Source of the DNA: Acanthacorydalis orientalis
Lineage: Eukaryota > Arthropoda > Insecta > Megaloptera > Corydalidae
NCBI GenBank assembly: GCA_034766995.1
Contig: CM068315.1
Coordinates: 5,767,111-5,831,110 of the forward strand
DNA length: 64,000 bases
Direction of reading: 5' to 3'
Shown: positions 12,975-29,464 of the stretch, piece after piece
Position numbering within the stretch: the stretch's first letter is position 1
Layout: every line of letters starts with the position of its first letter
Program-made: the position numbers and the translations under genes
Notes under the pieces: generated by a model
Told to the model about the DNA's origin: nothing
What the model saw: the letters and a program-made list of their open reading frames with translations, nothing else
Databases searched by the model: none

Positions 12975-13893
12975 TTAGGTTGGTGCAAAAATAATTGTGG
13001 TTTTTATCATTTTAAATTTGGCGCGGATTTTTCTTGTTACCGTTATCTTTTGTTATAGTCATGTGATACAACGTTGTAAACAATGAAATTAGCTCTACTG
13101 ATTTCAGCTTCTGTCTATTGTTTTCATTCTTTAGTATTGTTGGATATAACCTCTTAAATTAGTCATGGGAAAAAAGCAAATTCGCACAATTTTGTTGAAT
13201 GAGTTTAAATTGGGACGTAAAGCAATAGAAACTGCTCGAAATATCAGATTTGTTTTTGGGAAAGAGTCAATTAGTGAACGTACAGCTCAACACTGGTTCC
13301 AGAAATTTCTTAATGGAAACGAAAGCCTTGATGATGAGCAGGGTCGTGGACTCTTAACAGCTATAGACAATAATTATTTAAGAATCATTAGTGAAGCGGA
13401 TCCACGTAAAACAAGTCAAGAGGAGGCAGAAGAACTCAATGTTGATCATTCAACATTTGTTCGATATTGAATCTAATTGGAAAAATAAAAAAGCTGGATA
13501 AATTGGTGCCGCATGAACTAAATGAATATCAAGCAATTTGGCGATACTGATTTGCTCTGCGGTTGTGTTGTTTAACAAAAATGATTTCTTTCTTGATCAC
13601 ATTGTCACATGTAATGAAAAGTGGATTCTCTACAACAATCGGAAACGTTCATCACAGTGGCCAGAACGAGGAGAAACACCAAAACAGTTTCCCAAGCCGA
13701 AACTTAATGAAAAAAAGATTATGGTCACTATCTGATGGTCGGCAAGTGGCATCATTCAACTACAATTTCTTAAATCCTGGTAAAACAATAACACTGAAAA
13801 AATATTGTCAGAAAATTGAAAAAAATGCAAGAGAAGTTGCATCGTTTATGGACAGCATATGTCAATCGAAGAGCACCAATTCTTCTTCATACA
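12975..13893 (+). pseudogene. Mariner transposase relic, 3'-truncated
   Basis: The element starts at a TA with the mariner-type inverted repeat TTAGGTTGGTGCAAAAATAA. The transposase start codon is at 13165. The N-terminal helix-turn-helix part is readable (13165-13470, with RTAQHWFQKF and LNVDHSTF). After a stop and frameshifts, the region of the first catalytic aspartate follows (about 13595-13735). There the motif reads VTCNEKW where the family has VTCDEKW, so the first catalytic Asp is Asn. The similarity ends near 13893 at the PILLH motif, before the second and third catalytic Asp and the 3' inverted repeat. The copy is therefore dead by truncation, frameshift and active-site change. It belongs to the same family as 17296-17945. 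Confidence 0.85.
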
Positions 13894-14690
13894 TTTTAAT
13901 ATTATCTTCTTATTTATTTCTTTTAGTACACTTTTGGACTAAATTATTTATTAACTTTGAATTCAATATGAGATTAATTTATATTTTCCTTCTTTCACTG
14001 CTATTATATCGAGCTACGTACTGTTATTGAAATGAAAAAGTAATTTCTACTCTTTTTATTTCTATTTTTTTCTTAATATTACTCTGTAATCGTGTATACA
14101 ATCAAGATGCCACATTCATTTTAGCTTGAGGCACGTGTAAGCCCCGAGTAGGTCTTTAAACGGAAATAACCTTGTCTTTCTTGGTTCAGATTTAATATTG
14201 AAGTCAGGGCTTCTCATGAGATTAATTACTTAAATATATAATACAAAATATAGATTTCAGAAATAAGTAAGACCTAATTTTATACAGAATATTATTATAT
14301 GTTCTATTTATTATGTATTGATATACTGTGTTATCTAAATTATGTGAATAATAAGTGATAAAATCTTATTCTTAATTATAATAAAAAAAACCAATTATAT
14401 TTGAATTTAACGTCATTTATCTACTCGCTTAAGATATATTCAATAAAAGAGTTTATAGTTAATACAAAAATATTGTTATAAAATCGATATTGATAATCAA
14501 TTGTATAATTGCTTATTTTGTAGATTATATTCATTGTATTTAGTTCATTTTTTTACACATGTTCGAGTAGATTATTTTGGAAAAGTACATTTTCAAAATA
14601 TGTATTGCTATTTTACCGGTGCAATAATCCATTTTCTTGCTGATGTCCAAATTTATTCTAAAATGCTATTATTTATAACTAGTTTATATA
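13894..14690. other. Intergenic, nothing recognised
   Basis: AT-rich sequence following the truncated mariner. No 3' inverted repeat of the element and no supportable gene were found. Confidence 0.6.

Positions 14691-14695
<5 letters not shown>

Positions 14696-14741
<46 letters not shown>
14696..14741. repeat. (TA)n microsatellite
   Basis: Pure alternating TA of about 45 bp. Confidence 0.95.
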
Positions 14742-14747
<6 letters not shown>

Positions 14748-14811
14748 CTAGGGGGTTTTGGCCCTCCTCGTTGTTCTCGCTAACTTGTCAATTATAAGCA
14801 TGTAACCCAAT

Positions 14812-15007
14812 GGAACAATAAACATATTTGGTTATCATAGAACACCCGTCCCAAATAAATAAATCGACGTATGGATGTGGTATTTTTTGTGGATTTTTTT
14901 GTATATAGTGAGAGACGAGAGAGATAAACATATTTGGGTACCGTAGAAACGTCATCCCAAATAAATAAGTCGATGTCATGGAATTTTTATTTTAGTGGAT
15001 AATTTTG

Positions 15008-15022
<15 letters not shown>
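14812..15022. repeat. Tandem units of the unnamed repeat family
   Basis: Two consecutive diverged units, about 14812-14905 and 14928-15022. Each has ATAAACATATTTGG, (C)ATAGAA or GTAGAAACG, TCCCAAATAAATAA, TCGA and a GTGGAT(AA)TTTTGAT end, and the second runs into a (TA)n array. A further partial end (TTTTTTGTGGATAATTTTGA) is at 15164-15190, again followed by TA repeats. The family also occurs at 10461-10655. Confidence 0.75.
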
Positions 15023-15088
<66 letters not shown>

Positions 15089-15108
15089 ATGTGTGTATGT
15101 ATGTATTT
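15011..15108. repeat. (TA)n array with GTGTGTATG tail
   Basis: About 70 bp of TA followed by mixed GTGTATGT repeats. Confidence 0.95.
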
Positions 15109-15387
15109 TGTTAGTATGTCTATATAAACAACGCAGATGATTCTTTTTTTTCAACATTGTAGTTTTTTGTGGATAATTTTGATTTTATTATATATATATA
15201 TATATTAGTTGTACAAATTAATTCGGTCCCTTTTCATAGAAAATGATTGTTTACAGAAAAATGGAATACATTTCAATCCTCAAAATGTCCATATAAGAAT
15301 ATGCAATTTCATATATTTTTTATTTATGGAGATAATTTACTGAACAATTATACACAGCACATATTAGACAGAATTATAAATACAGGC

Positions 15388-15420
<33 letters not shown>

Positions 15421-15424
15421 TATG

Positions 15425-15484
<60 letters not shown>
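15388..15484. repeat. (TA)n microsatellite
   Basis: Two TA blocks separated by CATATATATGTACATG. Confidence 0.95.
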
Positions 15485-16060
15485 CACAGATAAGTTAAAA
15501 AATGTATAAATGAAAAGTAGCGATCAGATCAATATTCTAATTATTATATTAGAAACACAAATATAATTGCGATTTAAATATTTAATCGTTATTATTTATT
15601 TAAATAAATACATTCATGCGAATTCGTAGCAGCATGGACACCAGTATTCAATGAAAGAAATAATGTCTCGGTTTCAATGTCAATATAACCACATCAGTAA
15701 TTTTTTCTCTATTTTTAAAACGATAGAATTTTAAAAACGATAAAAATATGTTAACGATTCATTGAGTTTTTTTAAAGGTTGTTGATATTTATCAATATGA
15801 TTTATACTTTTATGATATCAGTATATCAAATCAATGTTAGTGATATCAAACGTCAATATTTTTGTTTATACTAATTAATTTTTACTGATTTGAGAAAATA
15901 TTTTGTTATCTAAACATTTTTAGATGAAAACAGGTTTTTATTCATTTCTTATTTTATTTTTCGAATAAGTTCAACTTAATGAACGGTAAAATAAATAATA
16001 ATTAAAGCTTTTTTATTTTTTATTTAATGCAATAATATAAATACATACAAAAAATGTCCG

Positions 16061-16091
<31 letters not shown>

Positions 16092-17261
16092 CGTACTATT
16101 TTTTTAAAAAATTCTTGACCTCATGGCTCCTCAAATCTGATTAAAAATCCAGTTCCAGCCAGAACTTGTAACAAAAATTTATTTTAGGATCGAGAACAAA
16201 TGTTTATTTATTTTGACACATGCATATTTGTTGACTATCTGTGGACACTACTCAAAATATGATATGAGTACTACAGTCTAATTAATTTTTATGTTCAAAA
16301 CTTGTTATTTAATTGTTTTAAAAATTATAATCGGTCAATATGAAAACACAGAATATTCATTGTAACATTTGATTAAAAATGAATTAATAATTCTCTAGTT
16401 TTATCAGTGAAATATAAATTATTATTTGTAGAATTTATTTCTAACGGTATTAAGCAATGTTATAAATATAATATAAAATAATTTAAAAAAAATATATTTT
16501 TATGATGAAACGAGATAAGTATATTTTCTAAATTCATTTTATTTACTTATTGATGTGTATTTTTAATAATTAGAACATATCCAATAATGATTAGATTTTA
16601 TAATCCTGTTTTAATACTATTCATTTATCATTTAAATTGTATAGTTCTCAAAAGAATAAAAAGAGAAAAACCCTGATTAATAAATATTTCTAGTATGAAT
16701 GCAGATATAAGAATAGTAATTATATTAATCTTAATTATGAAATTAAATGATAAATCTATGTCATAAATTTCGTTATAAAAACATTATTTAAACTATCAAT
16801 CATGTTTTAATGAAAATATATCAATTATCATTTTTTAATAAATTATATATATATATATTTGTTAAAGAAGGAAATTGAAATAACATATCTAGACATTTTA
16901 TTGAAATACGATCAATATACACATCGGTTTTAATTATCGCCCAATCATCTCGAGGAAAATATTTGAATAAAACAGCATATGTTATTATTCATTAAGAAAA
17001 CATAAAGAACATTCCATTCTTGGTAACTATCGTCATAAAGAGTACAACGGAAATATATTGAAGTACATACAATGTTGAAAATGGTTACAGTATAATTGTT
17101 TAATTTATAAAATGATGAATAAAAATTACATTAATTTTATATAAAGAAAATTAACCTGTTTTATGGAATGGCTATTATATATTTGAATTGAAATAGAAAT
17201 AGTTTATGTTTGACGTTCGTTGATGAAAGAAATGTGCATGTTAAATAAAATATTTGTGGAT

Positions 17262-17263
<2 letters not shown>
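15485..17263. other. Intergenic, no gene seen
   Basis: AT-rich DNA with a small (TA)n at 16060-16089. No coding, RNA or terminal-repeat signal was recognised. Confidence 0.6.
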
Positions 17264-17295
<32 letters not shown>

Positions 17296-17298
<3 letters not shown>

Positions 17299-17941
17299 GA
17301 TTGGTGCAAAAATAATTGCGGTTTGTTTACATACTAGTGTAAAGACGCATATATCAGTTAAAAATTATATTTATTAATCAAAATAAAGACCATTGGCCTG
17401 CATAGATTTCTCCCAACGGGAAACAAGTTTGTTTATTCCTACAAGATAGAATTCTGGAGAATTGTTTTCTCGTAGGAAATTACTTAAATGTTTCAAAAAA
17501 TGATAATCTGTTGGAGACAGGTGCAAACGATGTAACTTCTCATGCATTTTTTTCAATTTTCTGATAATATTTTTTGCTGTTATTGTTTCGCAAGCATTTA
17601 AGAAGTTGTAGTGAGTGATGTCACTTGTCGACCACCGAACATTGATTATAACCTTTTTTCATGAAGCTTCGGTTTAGGAAACTGTTTTGGTGCATCTTCT
17701 CGGTCTAGTCACTGGGATGAACGTTTCCGATTGTTGCAGAGAAACCACTTTTCATCACATGTGACAATCCGATCAAGAAAGAAATCATTTTTGTTAAACA
17801 AAACAATCGCAGAGCACACTTCGTATCGCGTATCGCCGTTTACAATGTGTATCACATTACTATAAAATAAAAGATAACGGTAACAAGAAAAATCCTCGCC
17901 AAATTTAAAATGATAAAACCCACAATTATTTATGCACCAAC

Positions 17942-17945
<4 letters not shown>
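17296..17945 (-). mobile_element. Internally deleted mariner with both inverted repeats
   Basis: The ends are at 17296 (ATAGATTGGTGCAAAAATAA) and 17945 (on the minus strand TTAGGTTGGTGCATAAATAA), flanked by TA on both sides inside (TA)n arrays. Read on the minus strand, the 5' untranslated part matches the copy at 12975. It then jumps past the helix-turn-helix region into VTCDEKW, which keeps the first catalytic Asp. A second deletion joins MHEKLHRL to LSPTDYHF, the region of the third catalytic Asp. The C-terminus from 17556 to 17374 is open and ends NGLYFD, as full-length mariners of this group do. It cannot encode a working transposase but has the structure of a non-autonomous element that could be moved by a related enzyme. 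Confidence 0.88.
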
Positions 17946-17992
<47 letters not shown>

Positions 17993-18091
17993 AAATAATA
18001 TAAATTGTTTCATTGTGAATTTATATTCATTATTTAATAAAATAATTAATATAATACATCTATTAATAGATATTTTTCTAATATATATATA

Positions 18092-18136
<45 letters not shown>
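17946..18136. repeat. Two (TA)n arrays beside the mariner
   Basis: Pure TA at 17946-17987 and 18092-18136, with a shorter run around 18080. Confidence 0.9.
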
Positions 18137-18137
<1 letters not shown>

Positions 18138-18725
18138 GTGTGCTAAAAATATTTTGTTATTTCCGAAAAAACTTGAAACGTTTTTTATATTTTTTCTTTA
18201 AAGCACTCAAATAAGGGAATTTATGAATCTATTACTGAATAAATTTTAAACGAATAATATTGTAATTTTTCAAATATTTTGTAACAAAGAACCGATTCAT
18301 TTTCATATAAATTATGTTGAATTAAATAGTGACATAATTTTAAATAAGTAATTTACTTTTCATGCAAAAAATATTAAAGGTAATCAATAACAATACATTA
18401 TTTTGTTGTCAACGTATTGTTTGTATTTTTCAATTTAACGTTTTTAAAACTAATACGCAGACGATAACAAAATTTTGAATTATGATTTATACCAATAATG
18501 ATAAATTTAAGAGAGATTCAAAATTAAAATGTACCGTACTTTATTTTAAAAAAATATTCTTTTTTTAAAAAAAAGTGTTGTCTTTCTATACCTTAACGAT
18601 GTATAAGGCAAAGAAATAAATATCTGGATTCACAGAAAATATTTATAGTAAATACCATTAATTTTTTTATATTGTCGAATGGATGTATATATAAATAGAT
18701 ATTGAGAATAGAATATGTGTTTCTT

Positions 18726-18757
18726 TATGATGTAGTTTAATTATGATGTAGTTTAAT
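18726..18757. repeat. Perfect 16-bp tandem duplication
   Basis: TATGATGTAGTTTAAT occurs twice head to tail. Confidence 0.9.
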
Positions 18758-18831
18758 AATCAAAATATATTTTCGATATTACAGACTGAAACAGTCAAAT
18801 TAAAGCTATGTTAATATACAAGATATCTTTA

Positions 18832-19075
18832 CCCTTTCGTCACTAACGGGATACATATGTACCACCGATTTTCAATAATTCCTGTCGGCAAAATACTTAA
18901 CATAGTTAACCAACTATAAAATATTCATGGGATAAAACTTCCCAGGACTATGTCTTTTATCTAAGTTGTAGGAACATTTTTGAACAATAATTTCGGCCAA
19001 TTTTAACTACCCCTTATTCCAATTAATTACCATTTACCGAAATTAATCGAAACCAAAGAAGTCGTATTGAAAGGG
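18832..19075. mobile_element. PiggyBac-like MITE candidate, 244 bp
   Basis: The left end reads CCCTTTCGTCAC after TTTA, and the right end, reverse complemented, reads CCCTTTCAATAC after TTAA. PiggyBac-type elements insert at TTAA and have short inverted repeats beginning CCC, which fits, although the left target reads TTTA. The interior has the palindrome-like ACATATGTAC and no coding sequence. Only about 7 bp of the ends match, so the family is tentative. Confidence 0.45.
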
Positions 19076-19080
19076 TTAAA

Positions 19081-20097
19081 TCATCGAGTTGTTCAACTAC
19101 CACAAATCTACAGTAGTGTTGACGAGAGTATACATAATCTATTTGGTTAAAAAATTCCCAGCCATAAATAATTATGAAGATTAAAACTAATAATAGATTA
19201 GTATTGAGAAATCGAATGAATAAGGTGGATGAAGTAGAATTTTTTATTGCGGTTTATTAATTATTCAATCATGAAATACAGTTATTTTGCCATGCTGCAA
19301 TATAATTGGATTTCGGCTTATCTATACAGGATGTTTTTCGATTCACTTTTTTTACACACAGTTTTTACTTTTCAACATTTCATAGCAACTTATTTTTTTC
19401 ATACCTAATTTCAGATGTATTCAGTATTTTGCGTTATGTAGTTATAAAAGAGATATACAATGTCAATACCACTCAATTGATAAAAAGTGCATAATATATA
19501 TTATTAATTGTGTTTAGCCATCATTATTCTTAATGCGCTGCATTTCTTTCTATTTCTACCTAACGTCGCTATCGATGATGAATTCAAATAAAATCTATTT
19601 TAATTATTTCGCCCAGATAAAAGATTCGTGTTCATTCGTTGAGTTTCTGTATCCTATTTGTATGAATTAGTACAGGATATAGATAGGCTTTTTATACAAT
19701 GCAAATACAAATGAATCTACTATTTATAAAATGTAGTCCTATTTTAAAAAGTATTTTATACACTATACAATATTTATCTAAAATATTTCACATTCATTAA
19801 CAATGAATTATATCAATTTTTTATCAATAACTGTCGGGCATATTTAAAACAAAAAAAAATTGTATATAGATTAATAGGTATAAAGAGCAAATGTCGATTT
19901 TCTTATTTACTTTACTCGTTTAAAATCATTTTAAATATGTTTTCCCTATTAATTTCAGTGTTTAAATCTCTTGCACTTATTATTGAATTAGCTTTTATCA
20001 ATGCATTAAATTCTTTAAAATTGAATGGTCTTGTATTTCTGAAGTTCAATATTATTTTTTACTTTATATTTTTTAAAAAAATAATTTAACAACCTAA
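19081..20097. other. Intergenic, nothing recognised
   Basis: AT-rich. A 62-codon open frame at 19306-19494 shows no family resemblance. Confidence 0.6.
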
Positions 20098-20099
20098 TA

Positions 20100-20759
20100 G
20101 AGTGAACCCTCTATAATGCGGTACTCACATAACGCGGTTTCCATGTAACGCGGAAAAAATGCGACAGCCTTCCTATAACGCCGTGCTCTTATAACACGGT
20201 TTCTATATAATACAATTTAATTAGCTTAAGCAGTCTCCCTATAGCATGAATTTTTCTATTACATTTTTACGGTTGCAATTAATGGGGGATTGCTCTGTAA
20301 ACGTAGAAATGATGCAGCATTGGTGTTTTTTTATCAAAAATAATGCTTAAAACAGATTGTACAGGCACGACGATATTATTGGCTGTCGTGTGCTCACGTG
20401 ACTTTATCCAATAGCTCAGCTGAACTGCCGCTATCGCTGCCACTGCCTGTGCAATCTGTTTTAAGCGTAATTCAGTAGACGATTTGTTTTAAATGAATTT
20501 GTTTTAAATAATTTTCTGATATGAACTCTTAAATTCAATAAAAATAATTTGAAATATGTAAACATACATTTATTGCCTTTTGTATCTATAAAATTTTATT
20601 TCATAACCGTATTCATCATAACATGGTGCTCTGAAAATGCAATTTTCATATAATGCAGAACGAATCAACCTGATTTATGGGTACTTACTTCTGAGTTTCA
20701 CTTAACACGGTTTCTATATAACGCGGTACGAATTAATCGCGTCTAAGGAGGGTTGACTG
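20100..20759. mobile_element. Tigger/pogo-type MITE, 660 bp
   Basis: The left end is GAGTGAACCCTCTATAATGC and the right end, reverse complemented, is CAGTCAACCCTCCTTAGACG. Both are directly flanked by TA (20098-20099 and 20760-20761). The CAGT-AACCCTC end and the repeated ATAACGCGG-like subterminal motifs near both ends are typical of pogo/Tigger transposons and their short derivatives. There is no transposase coding sequence. The middle holds an inverted repeat (20341-20366 against 20444-20471). High confidence that this is a mobile element, moderate for the exact family. Confidence 0.8.
20341..20471. repeat. Inverted repeat at the core of the MITE
   Basis: The arm around TTAAAACAGATTGTACAGGC (20348-20366) faces its complement GCCTGTGCAATCTGTTTTAA (20445-20464) across about 78 bp that is less AT-rich than the rest. 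The arms extend to AATGC/GCGTAATT. This could be an older nested foldback element or the fold of the MITE itself. Confidence 0.75.
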
Positions 20760-20761
20760 TA

Positions 20762-21375
20762 ATGTTATTATTTAGAAGAAAGAAATTCAAAAATGTTCTT
20801 AAATTTAATGCATGAAATTAAATTTTTATCTGTTTTAGAATTATAAATATGCAAGAAATATAATTCAAAACACTGAAATATCTTTTAATATATTTTCGGT
20901 TAAAAATTAACATGATTTCTTATCATACTATTTAAAATTACTTAACTCTTCATTGAATTCAACACATCTTTCTATAAAATAATTATTTTTTTGTGTATTA
21001 TCAAGTTAGAAAAGAAAAATTAAAAAAAATTTATGAATAATACAAACCGTTCATATACGTTTCATGTTAAGTATAATTTCAATAAATGTAACCATCATTC
21101 AAATAAACTTTATTCCTCAAATGTTAAAATCCAACTACATTCAAAATATCAGGCTATCATTTTAAAAAATATCATTTTCCCCTAATATTTTAGATACAAA
21201 ATTATTATCCAATATTTATTGAATTATTGTTGTTCCTATAATATAATATTTATATTTAGTCTTGTATTAATAAATTATTTAAAAAAAAACTGTGAAGGTC
21301 GATTTAAAATATTATTTAATATTTAATGAAGTGAATCCTTAGTTTATTTAATTCTATATTTTTATATACTTGTTT

Positions 21376-21468
<93 letters not shown>

Positions 21469-21798
21469 TAATTTACCAATTCAAATAATATAAAATAAAA
21501 AATATGAAAATAAAAAGGAGAACAGATAGTATGAATAATTTATTGTATTGCAGCCAGGTAATATTGTAATAATTATTGGAAGTCTGGGTTTTCCTTATCA
21601 AATTAATCCACATGATTATATTTTCCAAGAAATTTATATGCGTATCTGTTTCCCTACAAAAGAGGGATTTTTAAACACTAAAAGTGAAATAGTCGATATA
21701 AATGAGTAAATGCAGTAAACATACAAACATATTACCAAACCATGGCCAATTCACAACAGGGAAAGTATTAATCATGCAACAAGGTCTTCCCGCCACTG
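20762..21798. other. Upstream region of black, with (TA)n
   Basis: AT-rich with a (TA)n array at 21380-21470. No coding sequence was recognised. It is the 5' flank of the decarboxylase gene that follows. Confidence 0.6.
21380..21470. repeat. (TA)n microsatellite
   Basis: TA array with two TGTA interruptions, about 400 bp upstream of the black promoter. Confidence 0.95.
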
Positions 21799-21857
21799 CG
21801 ATCACGTGATCGGTTTTAATTGTTATATATGAGTTTTTTGAACATTTCGAGGCATTC
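21799..21857 (+). promoter_or_regulatory. Predicted core promoter of black
   Basis: A 14-bp perfect palindrome CGATCACGTGATCG (21799-21812) contains the E-box CACGTG. A TATA box TATATAT follows at 21824-21830, and an initiator-like GGCATTCTT sits at 21851-21859, with its A about 30 bp after the TATA. A start there would give a leader of about 110 nt to the ATG at 21964 and would exclude the in-frame ATG at 21820 from the mRNA. The positions fit the known arthropod TATA/Inr spacing; use in the cell is inferred. Confidence 0.55.
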
Positions 21858-21963
21858 TTGTCTTGAAACCGAAGTGTTGTACGTCTTCACAAATTGTTTG
21901 TCAAGTACTGGCAGGAGTGCATATCTGTACAATATACACATCGAAGTTTTAGCGCACGACAAA

Positions 21964-26864
<4,901 letters not shown>

Positions 26865-27230
26865 ATATAACAACAATAATTATTATTATATTTATTTAAA
26901 TGTATATATTATTATTTAAGTAGTGAAGAAGTAGATGAAAATAAATGGTAATTGAATACATATCAAATTAATTATAATAAATAACAGAATCATTAGTAAC
27001 ATGAAGGTAAATTTCAAAGAGTATTAAAATTTATCAGCTTTTTAATCTCTTATTTTCATCATAGGACTTCAGTGGTTAATATTATTTATATAAAATGTTA
27101 GTTTAATTGTGATAATTATTGAAAATTGTATTTTAATTCTTGGTGTTATAACAATATGTAATAAACTCATGCCAAATATTTCTATTGTTACTCTGTATTT
27201 TTTTTGTTTAAGACAGCATATATATGTATA

Positions 27231-27287
<57 letters not shown>

Positions 27288-28711
27288 GGGGAGAGAAAGA
27301 TGTATGTGTAAAATATTATCAATCTTAAAAATGTTTCATTTCCTTCCTCTCGAATGCACAATTTCATCCTAAGTATGTAAATTAATAAATAATAAAAAAC
27401 AAAATATTTTTTTTTATTATAAGCTTCGACTTTTCTTCGCAATGGTTGATTGCATCTTATTTTTATCCTATGCTGTAAATATTAAATACAGAATTTTAGA
27501 ACGAAAAATAAAGTGAAAGTAATGATAGAGTAATTTTAATCTGTTTCAGTTTGTCGAAATATTATCCTACTTTATTGTAAAAATGTGATAATCTATAAAA
27601 AAAAACCTTATTCAAAGGAGTAATTAAAAAGGAGCGATTGTATGGATTAAGTAATAAGGCGAGTTGAACGGGTAAAAAATTCTAATGTAAATTCAATAAA
27701 TTCATTAGGTGACTATAAAAATTTATTTAAAAAATAAAATTCAGTTTTTTTTACAACGCTCTTGAATTACTTCAGTCGTGGTTACATTACTCTTTATGTA
27801 TATATAAGGAATAGTGACAGAGAATTATATTAATCTCTCTGTGTATATAAGAGAATTTTCGTGCGATGATATTGTTTTATTTTCTAGTGTTTTTTCCATT
27901 TTCCTTTGCGGGATGTTAGGACCCCTTTCCCCCGGGTGCGTCACTGTTATCAATTGCTGAAAACCAAGAGTTTCATCATCCAGTTTTATCAAAACGTCCA
28001 CCTGTTCCGTTGATTCGAATTAATTGGTATCCTGAATAATTATGACTAAACTGGTAGGTGATTAGTGTATTATTTAAATGTTTTATGTGTGATACTTGAT
28101 CAAATACACATTCAAATATAAATAAGGCTGGCGTTCAGAAATTTCATAAAATATAGTTTATCAAAGCATTACATACTCTTCCGACTAAACAATCGTTTTA
28201 CTTTTTGTTAAGTATAACATAATCAGTATATAACATTATTTTATATTTGGCGCGACCGCAAAGCATAGTTAAAGAAAACCTCCAGACAATTTATACCATT
28301 GAGCTTAAATGTAATGAATTAATATATTTAACCCTATTGACAAATACTAAGTACCTACTAGTCACTGTAGTATCTATTGTCAATTATGGATAATTACTTC
28401 ACTAACATTTTTAGATAATAATTTTCGCGATGTTTTTAATTTTTCATAAATCTATATTAAAAAATGAATATTTTATTTATTCTTTTATTTACAAATCTAC
28501 GCTGAATGATTAATGTGACGTGTTTCATTTGCATGGTCAGTTACATAAACGGTTAAATGACTATCAATAACTTTTTATATAGTTTAACAAAGAATTATCA
28601 TTGAATGTAATGAAAAGGTATCAAAAATTTAAAATGTATTTAAATAGTAAACTAAAACATATAACCAGAAAGAACAAAGTAAATATTGGGGAGAAAAAAC
28701 ATCAATGAAAA

Positions 28712-28803
<92 letters not shown>

Positions 28804-29040
28804 TTCATGTTATTTGATTTTTTTTAAAAATGCTTTAATATTTCAATCTTAAGAACTGATCGAAAATCAAATCAATAGCACAAGTTAGCGAAATCATTTC
28901 TAGATCAAGTAGATCAATTTTAAATCAACAATTATTTATATGTTAGTTATTTGTTATTTCAAGACGATTTCTAAACTGTTTTTCATGTAAACGTAATAAT
29001 TGATTTACGTAGGACAGCATTCGAAATATTTTTAAGGTAA
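26865..29040. other. black 3' flank and intergenic DNA
   Basis: Downstream of the black stop there are AATAAA-type signals (for example near 26940). (TA)n arrays lie at 27217-27278 and 28714-28799. A small GC-richer piece around 27895-27960 (CCCCTTTCCCCCGGGTG) is probably a repeat relic, but no ends can be defined. No gene seen. Confidence 0.5.
28714..28799. repeat. (TA)n microsatellite, about 85 bp
   Basis: Pure alternating TA. Confidence 0.95.
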
Positions 29041-29464
29041 AACAAAGACAAAGACATACTCATTCTTTGTTTCATCGAATTGCAGAAGAACGTCGATGTG
29101 TAGTGCTCAATATGTCGTTGTATTGCGATTTTGCCCTATGAGTGTTGTATTTCAATAGTGATTTATATTTAATAAATATTATTACTTTTATTGTTTATTT
29201 TATTTTCTTCTTATTTACGATAGGATCGTGTAAAGGTACGTTTAAGTAATATCTTTAAATATTATATTTAGTAAATAGTCAGTGGACCAGTTCATTATGT
29301 GTGTGGTATGGTCTATATTCTTAAAATTTGTTTTTGAAAATGTAGTTTGTACATCGTTTATATTCATTATTTTACATGTTGTGTTTCGCAAATGCACTAA
29401 AACAGTTTTTTTTTATTATAGATATCAACTAAATTGAATAAGTATTTCGTGAGTGTTTTACAAA

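Noticed and set aside
21820..21963. Upstream in-frame ATG extending black by 48 residues
   Set aside because: The extra residues show no conserved pattern, and this ATG lies upstream of the predicted TATA box and start site.
28300..28560. TTAACCC start resembling a second piggyBac-like MITE
   Set aside because: The candidate right end (CGGTTAA) does not match the left end well enough to define an element.
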